64,000 bases of DNA from Pseudoalteromonas sp. P1-9 (GCF_001399975.1 NZ_LKBD01000013.1:34339-98338); one strand, 5' to 3'; numbered from the stretch's first letter, positions 54,362 to 63,884 are shown. Notes: generated from the sequence alone by a model not told the origin. Numbers and translations are program-made.

Positions 54362-55384
54362 TTAGATGCGCATAGTGCGTTGTCGTAAGCTAAAAATATC
54401 ACTATGCAAGGTGCTATTTGTGAAATTAAAACTGGTTGGCTGATTTAGTTGGTGGCAAAGCGCCAAGTGTTCAGCATTTTGCTCTGTGTTGGCTTGCTGC
54501 TTGTTATTTGTCACTATTGTTGCAATAAGAGATTCTCTGTTAACGGGGTTACGCTGAGTCGTGCTTGCAGTTGCTGGTTTGTTGGTAATAATCGTCGCAA
54601 TACGCTGATTAACTACTTCACTACTGCACACGGCTAAACTTGAATTAAGTAGCTCTTTACTTTCAATTGCATAGTTGAGTGCATCATTGATTTCACTGTT
54701 TTCTAATGATATACGGCTTAATAGGTCGAGTGCTTGCGTACGATAATAATCTGAAGTTGGCGTTTGATTAATAATCTTAAACGCAAGCTGATTTGCTTGA
54801 GTGAGCTCTTTTTTGTGTAATTTTACTTCAGCGAGCAATAGTTGCGCCTCTATGGAGTGGGGGTTTTCTTGCAAACTAAAGTTAAGCCACTTTTCGGCAA
54901 CCTCCAAATCACTTTTTTGAAAAGCGATTAGCGCATTTGAGTAGCTGCTCATTGCCGGCAATAAATTTGTTGTAGGCGGTGTATCGCTATGTGATACCCA
55001 CATAGCACTGGTAATTGTTGATATCATTAAGGTTAGGCCGGCAGCAATGGCGCGCCAAGGTAGTTGTGTTCTTCGAACCGGCGTTACCTGTGTTACCGTG
55101 GCTTGCCAAATATAACCTTGATTAGGTTGAGTGCGAATAAGCTGTTGCTCTGGTGCCAGTTTACGCAATTCACTGATCACTTGGAAAAGGCGATAGTCTT
55201 GCACGTCTTCACTTTGCCACAGTGCCTTAAACAATGCGTGTTTTGATATTAATTGCTCTGGCTGTGTTAAAAAAAACAGCAGTGCCTGTGCAGTTTTAGG
55301 GCGAATGGGCTTTTCTTTACCTGATTGCGTTAAGGCAAATGTTGTTGCGCAAAACGTGAAATCGAGAAATTGATAAATAGCCAT
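54362..55384 (-). CDS. Membrane-anchored winged-helix regulator with periplasmic TPR-like domain
   Basis: Residues 1-100 form a ToxR/CadC/OmpR-type winged helix (RPKTAQALLFFLTQPEQLISKHALFKALWQSEDVQDYRLFQVISELRK), followed by a single membrane helix (about 110-130) and a 200-residue periplasmic tail of TPR-like helices (DLEVAEKWLNFSLQENPHSIEAQLLLAEVKLHKKEL). It is a one-component membrane regulator. The signal and targets are not apparent; nearby genes are DsbC and DUF805. Confidence 0.8.
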   Translation of the reverse strand: MAIYQFLDFTFCATTFALTQSGKEKPIRPKTAQALLFFLTQPEQLISKHALFKALWQSEDVQDYRLFQVISELRKLAPEQQLIRTQPNQGYIWQATVTQVTPVRRTQLPWRAIAAGLTLMISTITSAMWVSHSDTPPTTNLLPAMSSYSNALIAFQKSDLEVAEKWLNFSLQENPHSIEAQLLLAEVKLHKKELTQANQLAFKIINQTPTSDYYRTQALDLLSRISLENSEINDALNYAIESKELLNSSLAVCSSEVVNQRIATIITNKPATASTTQRNPVNRESLIATIVTNNKQQANTEQNAEHLALCHQLNQPTSFNFTNSTLHSDIFSLRQRTMRI

Positions 55385-55466
55385 AAATTGTCCTTAATAG
55401 CATCTGTTTGTTTTTTCTTTAATGTTATAAAGATAAAACAAGGTTAAGGCAACCGCTGCTCTATTT

Positions 55467-56216
55467 TCACTTGTTATTTATTTCGTGAGTTACAGGGTTA
55501 TTGGTAACGCCAGCACCTACTGAAACTGGCTGGCCATATTTATTTTCTGAATCGCCTCCTTTGGCGAAACCTAGGTATACCATACAACCAATAGGGCCAA
55601 TCACAGGGATCAGACTCAAAAACATCATCCAACCAGATTGATTACAATCGTGCCAACGCTTTATGTGGATCATTAAGGTCATCCAGGAAATCACACACAG
55701 GGTGAAAAAGAATACTAAGAAAAAAATCGCTTCAGCGTAAACGGGCAGGCTAGAGTTGGATTTAAAGAAATTATTTAATACGTTAAATAACCCTAAGCAT
55801 AATACTATGTAAAGCAGCGATATACCCCAAAACATGCTTCGAGTAGCACGTCCTCGCCACGAAAAGAGCACGGTATGAATTGGTATGTTTAGATTTTTCA
55901 GAGTCCATAAATTAAGTAAAAAACAGGGCAGTAGAATATTAAATTTTAATAAATTTAGTACGCTCATCGTGTTGTTATAATGTTTGTATAAATAAAGTAA
56001 ATCGCCCCATAATGTATATTGCGCAATTTGAATAGCAGCATAAAACACGCTCGAAAATAGCGACAGCACAGCAAAACTAATTAGCCAAGGGCGACCTGGG
56101 ATATTGCGTAGCATAAAAGCAAGAATGACGATGCCACTAGCAAAGATAGGATTTGAAAGTAAGTAAGCAATTTGAAGGAAGTCTTCCACACAATAAAGTG
56201 CATGAGAGCAGTTCAT
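55467..56216 (-). CDS. DUF805 membrane protein with extra N-terminal helices
   Basis: The second half holds a DUF805 domain (FSWRGRATRSMFWG..., IKRWHDCNQSGWMMFLSLIPVIG..., GDSENKYG). The first 110 residues are three additional hydrophobic helices that usual 110-150-residue DUF805 proteins lack. It looks like a fusion of a small membrane module with DUF805. Function unknown. It is a single gene. Confidence 0.75.
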   Translation of the reverse strand: MNCSHALYCVEDFLQIAYLLSNPIFASGIVILAFMLRNIPGRPWLISFAVLSLFSSVFYAAIQIAQYTLWGDLLYLYKHYNNTMSVLNLLKFNILLPCFLLNLWTLKNLNIPIHTVLFSWRGRATRSMFWGISLLYIVLCLGLFNVLNNFFKSNSSLPVYAEAIFFLVFFFTLCVISWMTLMIHIKRWHDCNQSGWMMFLSLIPVIGPIGCMVYLGFAKGGDSENKYGQPVSVGAGVTNNPVTHEINNK

Positions 56217-56299
56217 TACAGTCCTTGTAGTGATTTTAGATAAAATGTGGCGTTAGGCTACGCGTTAAATAAATTTTGTCAATTAAATCAATTGTTAAA

Positions 56300-57040
56300 T
56301 CAGTCTTGGTAATTAGATTGCAAGGTGTCTAACTGGCCTGACGAAAGCAGTGTTTGAAGCGCTGAATTCAGTTTGTCGAGCAGTACTTTGTTGCCTTTTC
56401 TGACCGCAATGGCAACGGGGGTACCGCGATAATTTGATTGCACAATTTTAACTTTAACACCGTACTGTTTAGCGAGGTAAAGTCCTACTGAACGCGGCAT
56501 AATAGCAGCGGTAGTTTCACCGTTGGCAAGCATTAACATCGCTTGCTCTTTTGACTCAGTTTGAATTAAACGAAAGTTATCTTTTATGTGCTTTTCTTGC
56601 CATATGGTTTCGGTGAGCGAGTGTTTGTCGCCGCTAATTTTTTTTCCGTAGAGGTCACGTACAATTTCAATGTCTTTACTGTCTTCTTTTACAAACACAG
56701 TGGTGTAGCGAAAATAATAGGGTATGGTGAAATCAAAGTACTTCTCTCGCAGCGGATTGATTTCCATTCCAGTGACGCAATCAAGCTCGGCAAAACGTAA
56801 GTGGTTAACTACCTCATCCCATGTATCTGCAACTAAATACAGTTCTCGATTAACTTGCTGTAACACACGCGTCAGCACATCGTAATCAAAGCCAGTGGGT
56901 TGGTTATTCTCGATAAACTGAAAAGGCGGATAGCCTGTTGCCATACCACATTTAATATTATCCCCCGTTTGTGCAGTTGCGGTGTGGGTAAAAACCGTTA
57001 GCAAAAAAACCATAGCAAAGCGGAAAAGAAACGTAGTCAT
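56300..57040 (-). CDS. Periplasmic solute-binding protein (SBP_bac_3)
   Basis: A 246-residue protein with signal peptide (1-23) and a family-3 binding-protein fold: CGMATGYPPFQFIENNQPTGFDYDVLTRVLQQV, FDFTIPYYFRYTTVFVKEDS and VAVRKGNKVLLDKLNSAL. This class binds amino acids or similar polar solutes. There is no ABC transporter beside it, so it may feed a distant system or act as a sensor. Confidence 0.85.
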   Translation of the reverse strand: MTTFLFRFAMVFLLTVFTHTATAQTGDNIKCGMATGYPPFQFIENNQPTGFDYDVLTRVLQQVNRELYLVADTWDEVVNHLRFAELDCVTGMEINPLREKYFDFTIPYYFRYTTVFVKEDSKDIEIVRDLYGKKISGDKHSLTETIWQEKHIKDNFRLIQTESKEQAMLMLANGETTAAIMPRSVGLYLAKQYGVKVKIVQSNYRGTPVAIAVRKGNKVLLDKLNSALQTLLSSGQLDTLQSNYQD

Positions 57041-57352
57041 TATTTAAAAGCCGGTAGTCAAAAAGGTGCAGCGCAAAGAGAACGCGAGTAAAAGGTAATT
57101 AGCGACACAAATTATAGTTTAATGCGCGCTAAAAATTAACCGCGTTTGCGTTTAAGAATTAGCGCTACATCAAAGAAATTGCATTTAATAGCGATATTGT
57201 TCAGCTTTCACACAGCTAATTGCCTTTGCCTTACGTTAACAAGGTTATTTTAGCAATAAGCTGCAGCAAACCGTTTCTTAAGCTTTTCTTAAGTATTGCC
57301 GTTTAAGGTCTAACAAATAGAACGCTCTAGGTAGTCACAGCTGAGATTAATA
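57041..57352. other. Divergent promoter region upstream of the LtaS-like gene
   Basis: 312 bases without a gene; contains the PmrA-like direct repeat at 57277-57293 and otherwise nothing clear. Confidence 0.45.
57277..57293 (+). promoter_or_regulatory. PmrA/QseB-type box CTTAAG-N5-CTTAAG
   Basis: CTTAAG at 57277-57282 and again at 57288-57293, with CTTTT between, is the consensus PmrA site YTTAAK-N5-YTTAAK. It lies 60 bases before the LtaS-like ATG on the coding strand. Binding is inference. Confidence 0.55.
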
Positions 57353-59320
57353 ATGCTGACAGATCTTAAAAAACATCTAATGCCGTATTTGGTATTAACC
57401 TTGTGTGTGCTAGGTGTACTTAGCACTTTTCGTTTGGGCTTTAGCCTTTGGCAGTATCAACACTTTTCAAACCCCAATGCGTTGTTAAATTTATTAATTG
57501 GTGGATTACGCATTGATTTAAGTACGTTGGGTTATTTACTGCTTATCCCTGCACTTATCTCACCGCTTGCATTAAGTATTAAAGCCCTAAAACCAATATG
57601 GCTAGCATGCCTTAAAAGCTACTTGGTGCTAATTCTAACAATCTTGGTGTTTTTAGAAATGGCCACACCCATATTCATAGAAGAGTATGGCTTGCGACCA
57701 AATCGTTTGTTTGTGGAATATTTGGTGTATCCAAAAGAAGTGTTTTCAATGTTGATGAGCGGGCATTCTGCTGCCGTTTTTGTAACACTTGTTTTATTAG
57801 CCGCGGCGATTAAGTTAATTGTGTTGCCGCTAGCCAATTATTTTGTGTTTAAAACGACTGGACAAACTCACGCTACAGTAAAGGTTAAACTCGTCGCGAT
57901 TTTACTGGTGCTCGCTACACTTATACTACTTGCCCGTGGCACATTTGGACACAGACCTATCAATCCCGCGTATGTGTTTTTTTCAAATGATGCACTAGTG
58001 AATTCGCTAACGCTTAATTCCACCTATAGTGTGTTCCATGCAGTTAAAGCGCTGCTAAATGAAAAAAATGCGAGCAAACTATATGGCGCGATGCCTGAGC
58101 GTGAGGTTATAAACATTGTTCGTCAAGAAACAGGCTTACCAACATCGGCTTTTACTTTACCGAATAATCCAATGTTTAACATACAGCAACCTAGCTACCT
58201 AGGTGCGAAAAAGAATTTGGTGATCATTTTAGAAGAAAGCCTCGGCGCCCAGTATGTTAAACGTTTAAACGGCTTGCCACTAACACCTAATATCGACAGT
58301 TTGTATCAACAGGGCTGGGGGTTTGACAAGCTATATGCAACGGGCACGCGCTCTGTACGTGGTATTGAGGCCGTTGTTACAGGCTTTACGCCGACGCCTG
58401 CAAGGGCGGTGATTAAGTTAGACAAGTCACAAAAAGGTTTTTTTACACTTGCAAGTTTGTTGCAGTCTGAAGGTTACAACACCCAGTTTATTTATGGCGG
58501 TGAAAGCCACTTTGATAATATGAAAAGTTTTTTTCTTGGCAACGGTTTTCAGACAATTGTGGATTTTGATGATATTGATAAGCCAAATTTTGTTGGCTCT
58601 TGGGGTGCAAGTGACCAAGATGTATTCACACAAGCGAATATAGAACTTAATAAGCTGGCGATACAAGAAAAACCGTTCTTTAGCCTGATTTTCACTTCAA
58701 GCAATCATGATCCATTTGAAATTCCAAACGGGAGGATAAAGCCATTTGATTATACAGCATCTCAGCGTGCTCAATATGATGATAAAGAGCGCGCAAGACA
58801 TAAAGCAATTCAATATGCAGACTTGGCCTTAGGTGAGTTTATTAATACAGCAAAAACACAATCGTATTGGCAAAATACGCTGTTTTTGATTGTTGCCGAC
58901 CACGATGCACGCGCGTTAGGTCAGACTCTGGTACCAGTAAACAATTTTCATATTCCAGCGATTATTTTAAACAGTGAGTTTGATAATCAGAGCTATAAAG
59001 CCATTGCTAGTCAAATTGATTTAGCGCCAACGGTGCTGTCATTAATGGGAGTAACCAATCAATCGCCTATGGTTGGGCGCGATTTAACAAAAAGTGCCAC
59101 AACTGGCAGGGCATTAATGCAGTATGCTGATAATTTTGCCTACTACAGTGACAAAGGTGTCACTATTTTACAGCCAGGGAAAAAACCGAAAATGTTCGAT
59201 TTTAATAGCGTAGATAATGATATGAGTGAAAAACCACTCGATCATAATGAGGCGAAAGTGGCGTTGGCACATGCGCTTTGGGGCAGTTTAGCGTATCAAA
59301 ATGGCTGGCATGCCAATTAG
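57353..59320 (+). CDS. LtaS-like sulfatase-superfamily phosphoglycerol/phosphoethanolamine transferase
   Basis: An inner-membrane enzyme of 655 residues: five hydrophobic helices in the first 200 residues and a periplasmic sulfatase-like domain (about 280-640). NLVIILEESLG near 288-298 supplies metal ligands, and Thr332 in YATGTRSVRG is the likely nucleophile. Later motifs are SSNHDPFEI and VADHDARA. Relatives add phosphoglycerol or phosphoethanolamine to membrane glucans or lipids. The upstream PmrA-like box recalls the control of lipid A modification genes, but the substrate cannot be told. Confidence 0.87.
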   Translation: MLTDLKKHLMPYLVLTLCVLGVLSTFRLGFSLWQYQHFSNPNALLNLLIGGLRIDLSTLGYLLLIPALISPLALSIKALKPIWLACLKSYLVLILTILVFLEMATPIFIEEYGLRPNRLFVEYLVYPKEVFSMLMSGHSAAVFVTLVLLAAAIKLIVLPLANYFVFKTTGQTHATVKVKLVAILLVLATLILLARGTFGHRPINPAYVFFSNDALVNSLTLNSTYSVFHAVKALLNEKNASKLYGAMPEREVINIVRQETGLPTSAFTLPNNPMFNIQQPSYLGAKKNLVIILEESLGAQYVKRLNGLPLTPNIDSLYQQGWGFDKLYATGTRSVRGIEAVVTGFTPTPARAVIKLDKSQKGFFTLASLLQSEGYNTQFIYGGESHFDNMKSFFLGNGFQTIVDFDDIDKPNFVGSWGASDQDVFTQANIELNKLAIQEKPFFSLIFTSSNHDPFEIPNGRIKPFDYTASQRAQYDDKERARHKAIQYADLALGEFINTAKTQSYWQNTLFLIVADHDARALGQTLVPVNNFHIPAIILNSEFDNQSYKAIASQIDLAPTVLSLMGVTNQSPMVGRDLTKSATTGRALMQYADNFAYYSDKGVTILQPGKKPKMFDFNSVDNDMSEKPLDHNEAKVALAHALWGSLAYQNGWHAN

Positions 59321-59367
59321 CTAGCGTCAGGCGAGCAAATTGGCACACGAGCCACTAGCAATATTTT

Positions 59368-60264
59368 TTAAAACGTAATTGCGTATTTTTCTTTGATAAG
59401 GGGAATAAGCCTTTTTGATACCGCTAATACTTCAGGCTTGTCTTTGCGTAAATAAATTTCACCATTTTGGTATGCCTGCCACTGGGCATTTTCAAATATT
59501 GCTTTGCCGTAGGTGTTGCTAAGTGATTGAGCCACACGTGTTTGCTCAGTGCTTGCTGTTAAAATCCAAGCGAGTTCTAGGTGGTTATCACCGAATACGG
59601 CTTCAATTTTGCGCGGAAAACCAAATGCTGAAAAATTAAAACAGTTAACTTGTTTTTGTGCATTAGGCTTGGTTAACAACCAGGGTTTAGTGTCTTGAAT
59701 CACAAGCGGTTGGCAGTGTTTTTTAAATATCGGCATAAGTTCATCAATTGACGCGCCAAATTTAAGTAAGGTATTTAACGTAACTTCACTTTGCTGGTTA
59801 TTGTTGATATGTGGGTTAGACCACACAAATAAATTTGGGTGAAGCGCATCCTGCCCGATTAAGGTAGCACTATTTTTGTGTGTATTTAACCACAATAGAT
59901 GATTGCTGTGTGCTTGATACGTTAAGTACTCAGCATATTTTTCGCTTAAGCCGGTAATGGCACTTTCACTGATATTATTTGTGTTAATGTGTGCAACCTT
60001 ACCGTCGGCAATGACAATAGCAGCCTTTCCGCCGTGTTTTACACTGTCACATACTAAATGTTGCTCTGTTTCTTTTGCTAGAGGAAAGCGCGCTGTTGAG
60101 GTCGACATAACGCGTACCTTTGTTTGGCAATTTGCTTGCAATTTAGTTAGAGATGAATCAAATGATTCACTTATCGAAATATCAAAAATGCGCGGTGGTG
60201 CGGCATTAGCGTTTGCTGAAAAGTTAATAGCGAGTGCACAAAATGCGAGCAGAAATTTGTTCAT
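59368..60264 (-). CDS. Exported protein of unknown function
   Basis: 298 residues with a signal peptide (1-22). The first half contains SISESFDSSLTKLQANC and a CDSVKHGGKAAIVIADGKVAHI block that seems to be a small alpha-beta domain; a second similar block (LNTLLKFGASIDELMPIFKKHC, FSAFGFPRKIEAVFGDNHLELAWIL) follows, suggesting an internal duplication. I recognise no family. Not in an operon. Confidence 0.6.
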   Translation of the reverse strand: MNKFLLAFCALAINFSANANAAPPRIFDISISESFDSSLTKLQANCQTKVRVMSTSTARFPLAKETEQHLVCDSVKHGGKAAIVIADGKVAHINTNNISESAITGLSEKYAEYLTYQAHSNHLLWLNTHKNSATLIGQDALHPNLFVWSNPHINNNQQSEVTLNTLLKFGASIDELMPIFKKHCQPLVIQDTKPWLLTKPNAQKQVNCFNFSAFGFPRKIEAVFGDNHLELAWILTASTEQTRVAQSLSNTYGKAIFENAQWQAYQNGEIYLRKDKPEVLAVSKRLIPLIKEKYAITF

Positions 60265-60350
60265 AGTTGTTTGTTTATGTGTTGTTTTTAACTAAGTCGC
60301 AAATTGTTTTTAAAAGGTTGCAATATTTTTAGACGAAACAAAAGCTAAAC

Positions 60351-60378
60351 AAAAAGGCCAGCAAATGCTGGCCTTTAT
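60351..60378. terminator. Terminator
   Basis: AAAGGCCAGCA pairs with TGCTGGCCTTT over two bases, with A and T flanks. It lies just past the small pseudogene's stop. Confidence 0.8.
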
Positions 60379-60410
60379 TCGTCTGTATCAAGTTTGTTAG
60401 CGTTTAACGC

Positions 60411-60643
60411 TTAATCGGCTTTAATAAAGCTTTTGATTGCTTGTAATGAATCAAACCCTTTGTAACCAATAGATTTTAATTCATCGTTTACTCAAAATAG
60501 CACGGCGCTGTCTTTATTCTCTTCTTCTTCAGCCATATCTAGGCAGAATTCATAAGAATCTTTCACTGTTTCTACGCTCGCTTGTTCTTCGCTTGCCCAA
60601 ACTACAGTGCTTGCTAATGCCAATACCATTAAAAAATCTTCAT
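60411..60643 (-). pseudogene. Broken small secreted protein
   Basis: An ATG at 60643 with a ribosome site AAGGG is followed after four codons by a stop. One more T (A6 at 60631-60636 on the plus strand) would open a signal peptide (MKIFLMVLALASTVVWA) and an 77-residue secreted protein with EEQASVETVKDSYEFCLDMAEEEE and IGYKGFDSLQAIKSFIKAD. An in-frame TGA at 60492-60494 interrupts it. A terminator follows. I know no family. Confidence 0.7.
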
Positions 60644-60824
60644 ATTTACCCTTTTTCAATTAACTGGATTGATATTTTTAACACCGACAAATTAGGGCTA
60701 TTTTTGTTTTAAGTAAAACGATAAATAATTGTCGTAAAGGTAAAATTTATTTTGCATTTATGTAGAACGTAAAGAGCAACACGCGCTAGTTGAGATAGCC
60801 AAACAACATTGTTATTAAGACAAG

Positions 60825-60862
60825 AAAAAGGTTAGCTGCGAATGCTAACCTTTTTATTTTTT
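60825..60862. terminator. Terminator for the alcohol dehydrogenase gene
   Basis: AAAAAGGTTAGC pairs with GCTAACCTTTTT over seven bases and lies just past the stop of the dehydrogenase gene, with A and T runs on both sides. Confidence 0.85.
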
Positions 60863-60882
60863 AAGGAGTTATCGCGTTATCA

Positions 60883-62031
60883 CTACATTGCAGCGCGGAA
60901 TATCTCTGCAATTTCTTCAGAAGTAGCTTGTATTGGGTTAGTAAATCCGCAGGCATCTTTTAGCGCATTTTCAGTAAGTGTAGGAATATCGTCAGCTTTT
61001 GCGCCTAATTGCTCAATACCTGATGGAATACCAACATCAGTGGCTAAGCTAACAATTGCGTCAATTGCTGCATCTGCACCTTGTTGTTCGCTTAAATTGC
61101 TCACATCAACGCCCATTGCTTTTGCAACATCACGTAAGCGACCTGGAACCGCTTTAGCGTTAAAACGTTGTACGTGTGGTAATAAGATTGCGTTACATAC
61201 ACCGTGAGGCAGATCGTAAAAACCGCCAAGCTGGTGCGCCATCGCGTGTACATAACCAAGTGATGCATTGTTAAACGCCATGCCTGCCATAAATTGCGCA
61301 TAGGCCATTTGTTCACGTGCTTCAATGTTCTCGCCATTATTCACTGCTTCGCGCAAATGTGTTTGAATTAGTTCAATCGCTTTAATTGCAACAGCATCAG
61401 TGATTGGCGTTGCAGCAATTGATACATACGCTTCAATTGCATGGGTAAGCGCATCCATACCGGTTGCGGCAGTAAGCGAGGCAGGTTTTGCCAGCATTAG
61501 CTCAGGATCGTTAACCGATAATAACGGCGTGGTGTGTTTATCAACAATGGCCATTTTAATGTGGCGCTCTTCATCGGTAATAATACAAAAACGCGTCATT
61601 TCTGAAGCCGTACCGGCTGTTGTATTAATTGCGACCAGCGGTAGCATTGGTTTTGCTGATTGGTCGACCCCTTCATAGTCGCCAATTTTGCCGCCATTTG
61701 CAGCAACAAGCGCAATGCCTTTTGCGCAATCATGTGGCGAACCGCCGCCAAGTGAAATTACAAAGTCGCAATCATTGTCTTTTAAAATACTTAGGCCATC
61801 GTTTACATTGCTAACGGTAGGGTTTGGCTGGGTACCATCAAATACCGCCGTTGCGACATCGCGCTCGTAAAGCAGCGACTGAACTTTTTCAACAACACCA
61901 ATTTGGTTCAGGATTTTATCGGTTACGATAAGCCCTTTTTTAAATCCTTTTGCTTGAATATTATCAGCGGCATCTTTTAAACAACCTGCACCCATTAAGT
62001 TAACGGTAGGAATATAAAATGCAGTAGTCAT
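60883..62031 (-). CDS. Iron-containing alcohol dehydrogenase (group III)
   Basis: A 382-residue cytoplasmic enzyme that interconverts alcohols and aldehydes with NAD(P). Its nucleotide site is [11 protein letters not shown] (about 95-105), and metal ligands appear in the D...H...H...H pattern, with [13 protein letters not shown] (about 196-208), [25 protein letters not shown] (about 263-287). It resembles YiaY/AdhB-type proteins; exact substrate unknown. It is a single gene. Confidence 0.92.
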   Translation of the reverse strand: MTTAFYIPTVNLMGAGCLKDAADNIQAKGFKKGLIVTDKILNQIGVVEKVQSLLYERDVATAVFDGTQPNPTVSNVNDGLSILKDNDCDFVISLGGGSPHDCAKGIALVAANGGKIGDYEGVDQSAKPMLPLVAINTTAGTASEMTRFCIITDEERHIKMAIVDKHTTPLLSVNDPELMLAKPASLTAATGMDALTHAIEAYVSIAATPITDAVAIKAIELIQTHLREAVNNGENIEAREQMAYAQFMAGMAFNNASLGYVHAMAHQLGGFYDLPHGVCNAILLPHVQRFNAKAVPGRLRDVAKAMGVDVSNLSEQQGADAAIDAIVSLATDVGIPSGIEQLGAKADDIPTLTENALKDACGFTNPIQATSEEIAEIFRAAM

Positions 62032-62365
62032 AATGATTTGTCCTTTATTTAGTGAGAGTTACTTTATTGCGACGGTGATTGTCACATGCGAAACCTTTCG
62101 CCTTTTTGATTTAAAACAAATACCACGTTTAGAACACTTAGACTTTAATCTAATGCGCTTTTATCGGCGCTTATTTGAGGCATTTAGAGTGGCAGTGAAA
62201 ACAATGAATGACAGAAAAACAATCAAAAATTCAGTATGTTATGACATGTTTTATTACATTTAACGATTCTATTTCGTTTACGCATTGTTTTATCGTATCT
62301 TGCTTGTTTACTAAAATTGGGTGGCGTTTAAATAGTGCATAACAATAAAAAGGGATTACATAATA
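62032..62365. other. Intergenic stretch between alcohol dehydrogenase and the broken hydrolase
   Basis: 334 bases holding both promoters; an open frame here shows no protein-like pattern. I see no repeat. Confidence 0.4.
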
Positions 62366-62718
62366 ATGGCACACAACATTCAGCAAGGAACGTCACGACG
62401 CCAGTTTATAAAAAGCGCTGCGGTTGGCACGCTTGGCGCATCTTTGGCGCTAACCTCAAAAGTAAATGCAAAAGAAAATAGCGGCCTAGTATCGAACCGT
62501 TTTGACGAAGTGCCGTTTTTACCTGTACCTAGGGTCTGTTGATCTTTGCAGGCGGCGCAGATCTGTATCAACCGCCTGCTCTGATGCGCGCAGCAGCAAG
62601 GCAATTACCGGGTTGTGAAACCTTAGTGGTGGCAGAAGCTGGACATGCATTGCAATGGGAGTAGCCAAATGTGTTCAATCACGCTGTAATTTCGTTTCTA
62701 AACAAAGTAACTGTGTAA
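62366..62718 (+). pseudogene. Tat-exported alpha/beta hydrolase, reduced to two ends
   Basis: The 5' part starts at ATG 62366 with a twin-arginine signal (TSRRQFIKSAAVGTLGASL) and about 35 more residues. The 3' part, in another frame from about 62540, encodes IFAGGADLYQPPALMRAAAR, then LVVAEAGHALQWE, the last part of an alpha/beta hydrolase with its catalytic His. Most of the middle is missing. A TAG at 62662-62664 also interrupts. The gene is dead. Confidence 0.8.
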
Positions 62719-62746
62719 CAGACACTTAGTGACGAACTAATGCGTG

Positions 62747-62849
62747 TTGTTCTTTGTGGTTTAAATTTTGTTCAAGTCCAACGCTTTTTGCTAGCGGCGT
62801 CGCTTTGTAGGCTTAGCTGTCTAAGTCAAGAAGTAACAACAAAGAACAA
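62747..62849. repeat. Distant inverted repeat in the intergenic region
   Basis: TTGTTCTTTGT at 62747-62757 and its complement ACAAAGAACAA at 62839-62849 are separated by about 80 bases that include smaller dyads (for example TTAG/CTAA). It may be a decayed mobile element or a folded RNA region. Not assignable. Confidence 0.35.
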
Positions 62850-62965
62850 AACGCTTTGAGGTCAACAGTCGATAATGATAGATGCAAATTTAACGGTTAA
62901 GGCTTTATTTTGCCGATTGATTTTTATACTATCAAAGCGCATGTGCAAGTTATCAAGGAGTGATA

Positions 62966-63877
62966 ATGAAAATTAAGCTACTGATTGTTACCGTACTTAT
63001 TATGTTTGTTACTAAGGTGCATTCGTCACAGACGACCCTAGTGCAAAAGTCAGCTGAGTTTGCTAAAGCAAGCGAAGGTTTTCAGTTACATTTACGCGAA
63101 AAATTTTTCAAATCTGAGTCTATTCCGTTTCAATCTAACCAAATACACCTAGAATTTGGCAGCCAAGCACCCTTTAAAGATTATGTGCTTGAAATAAAAA
63201 AAGGTAATAAAACCTGGTCAAGTGATCTGGTTTTATTTAACCAACAAGACAATGTGATTGATTTTAATGCGTTGTTATTTGGCTTACTCATTGATCATAG
63301 AGATATTCTTCATTTAACTGGACAAGCCGGTTATGATTTTTACTTAGATTTGGAAAATAACCTAGCGGAAGATTTTAAACAATTTCACAATCAATACCAA
63401 AAAAGCCTAGAAAGCTATTTGAATTTTGTTGCTTACTCACGTGATTTCACGGTGTATCAAAATCGCATTATGCCGCCGTCGGATAAGTTAAAAGCGTTAG
63501 CAACAAAGGTTAAAGTTGTACCGCCTATTGAGCATCAGCAGTTAATTAGCCAATTTATTGATGCGATTAATAGCCAAAATACCGCATTTTTAATGGCGCA
63601 GCACATTCCCAATGCAAGCCAACGAGAAATAGACATTTATTCGCGAGGCTTAAATGTGCTTTATGAATATTTTGATAAGATAGGTAATCCGAGCGATTTC
63701 AAAATAGTGCAATCGAGCGATCTTAAAACCTATTCAGGCCCCAAGAAAACCTTTTATGTAATCGAGCTACTTAACCATCAAGGCAGGCACAAAGTCGAGA
63801 TGGAGTTTTTCTTTGCTGATATGTACGGTGAGCGATACATTGGCGAATATGACATCACCGGAGTGCATTTTAGCTAA
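62966..63877 (+). CDS. Exported protein of unknown function
   Basis: 303 residues with a signal peptide (1-20). Mostly alpha-helical (AEFAKASEGFQLHLREKFF; FKQFHNQYQKSLESYLNF), with a C-terminal strand-rich part (KKTFYVIELLNHQGRHKVEMEFFFADMYGERYIGEYDI). Recognised as no family. AAGGAG at 62955-62960 supports the ATG at 62966. Confidence 0.65.
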   Translation: MKIKLLIVTVLIMFVTKVHSSQTTLVQKSAEFAKASEGFQLHLREKFFKSESIPFQSNQIHLEFGSQAPFKDYVLEIKKGNKTWSSDLVLFNQQDNVIDFNALLFGLLIDHRDILHLTGQAGYDFYLDLENNLAEDFKQFHNQYQKSLESYLNFVAYSRDFTVYQNRIMPPSDKLKALATKVKVVPPIEHQQLISQFIDAINSQNTAFLMAQHIPNASQREIDIYSRGLNVLYEYFDKIGNPSDFKIVQSSDLKTYSGPKKTFYVIELLNHQGRHKVEMEFFFADMYGERYIGEYDITGVHFS

Positions 63878-63884
63878 TAGCTGC

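Noticed and set aside
60492..60494. TGA in the small secreted gene as selenocysteine
   Set aside because: No hairpin of the right kind follows and the gene is also frameshifted, so decay or error is simpler.
62033..62263. 76-codon open frame between alcohol dehydrogenase and the broken hydrolase
   Set aside because: Composition looks random, no ribosome site, and it overlaps the promoter of the dehydrogenase.
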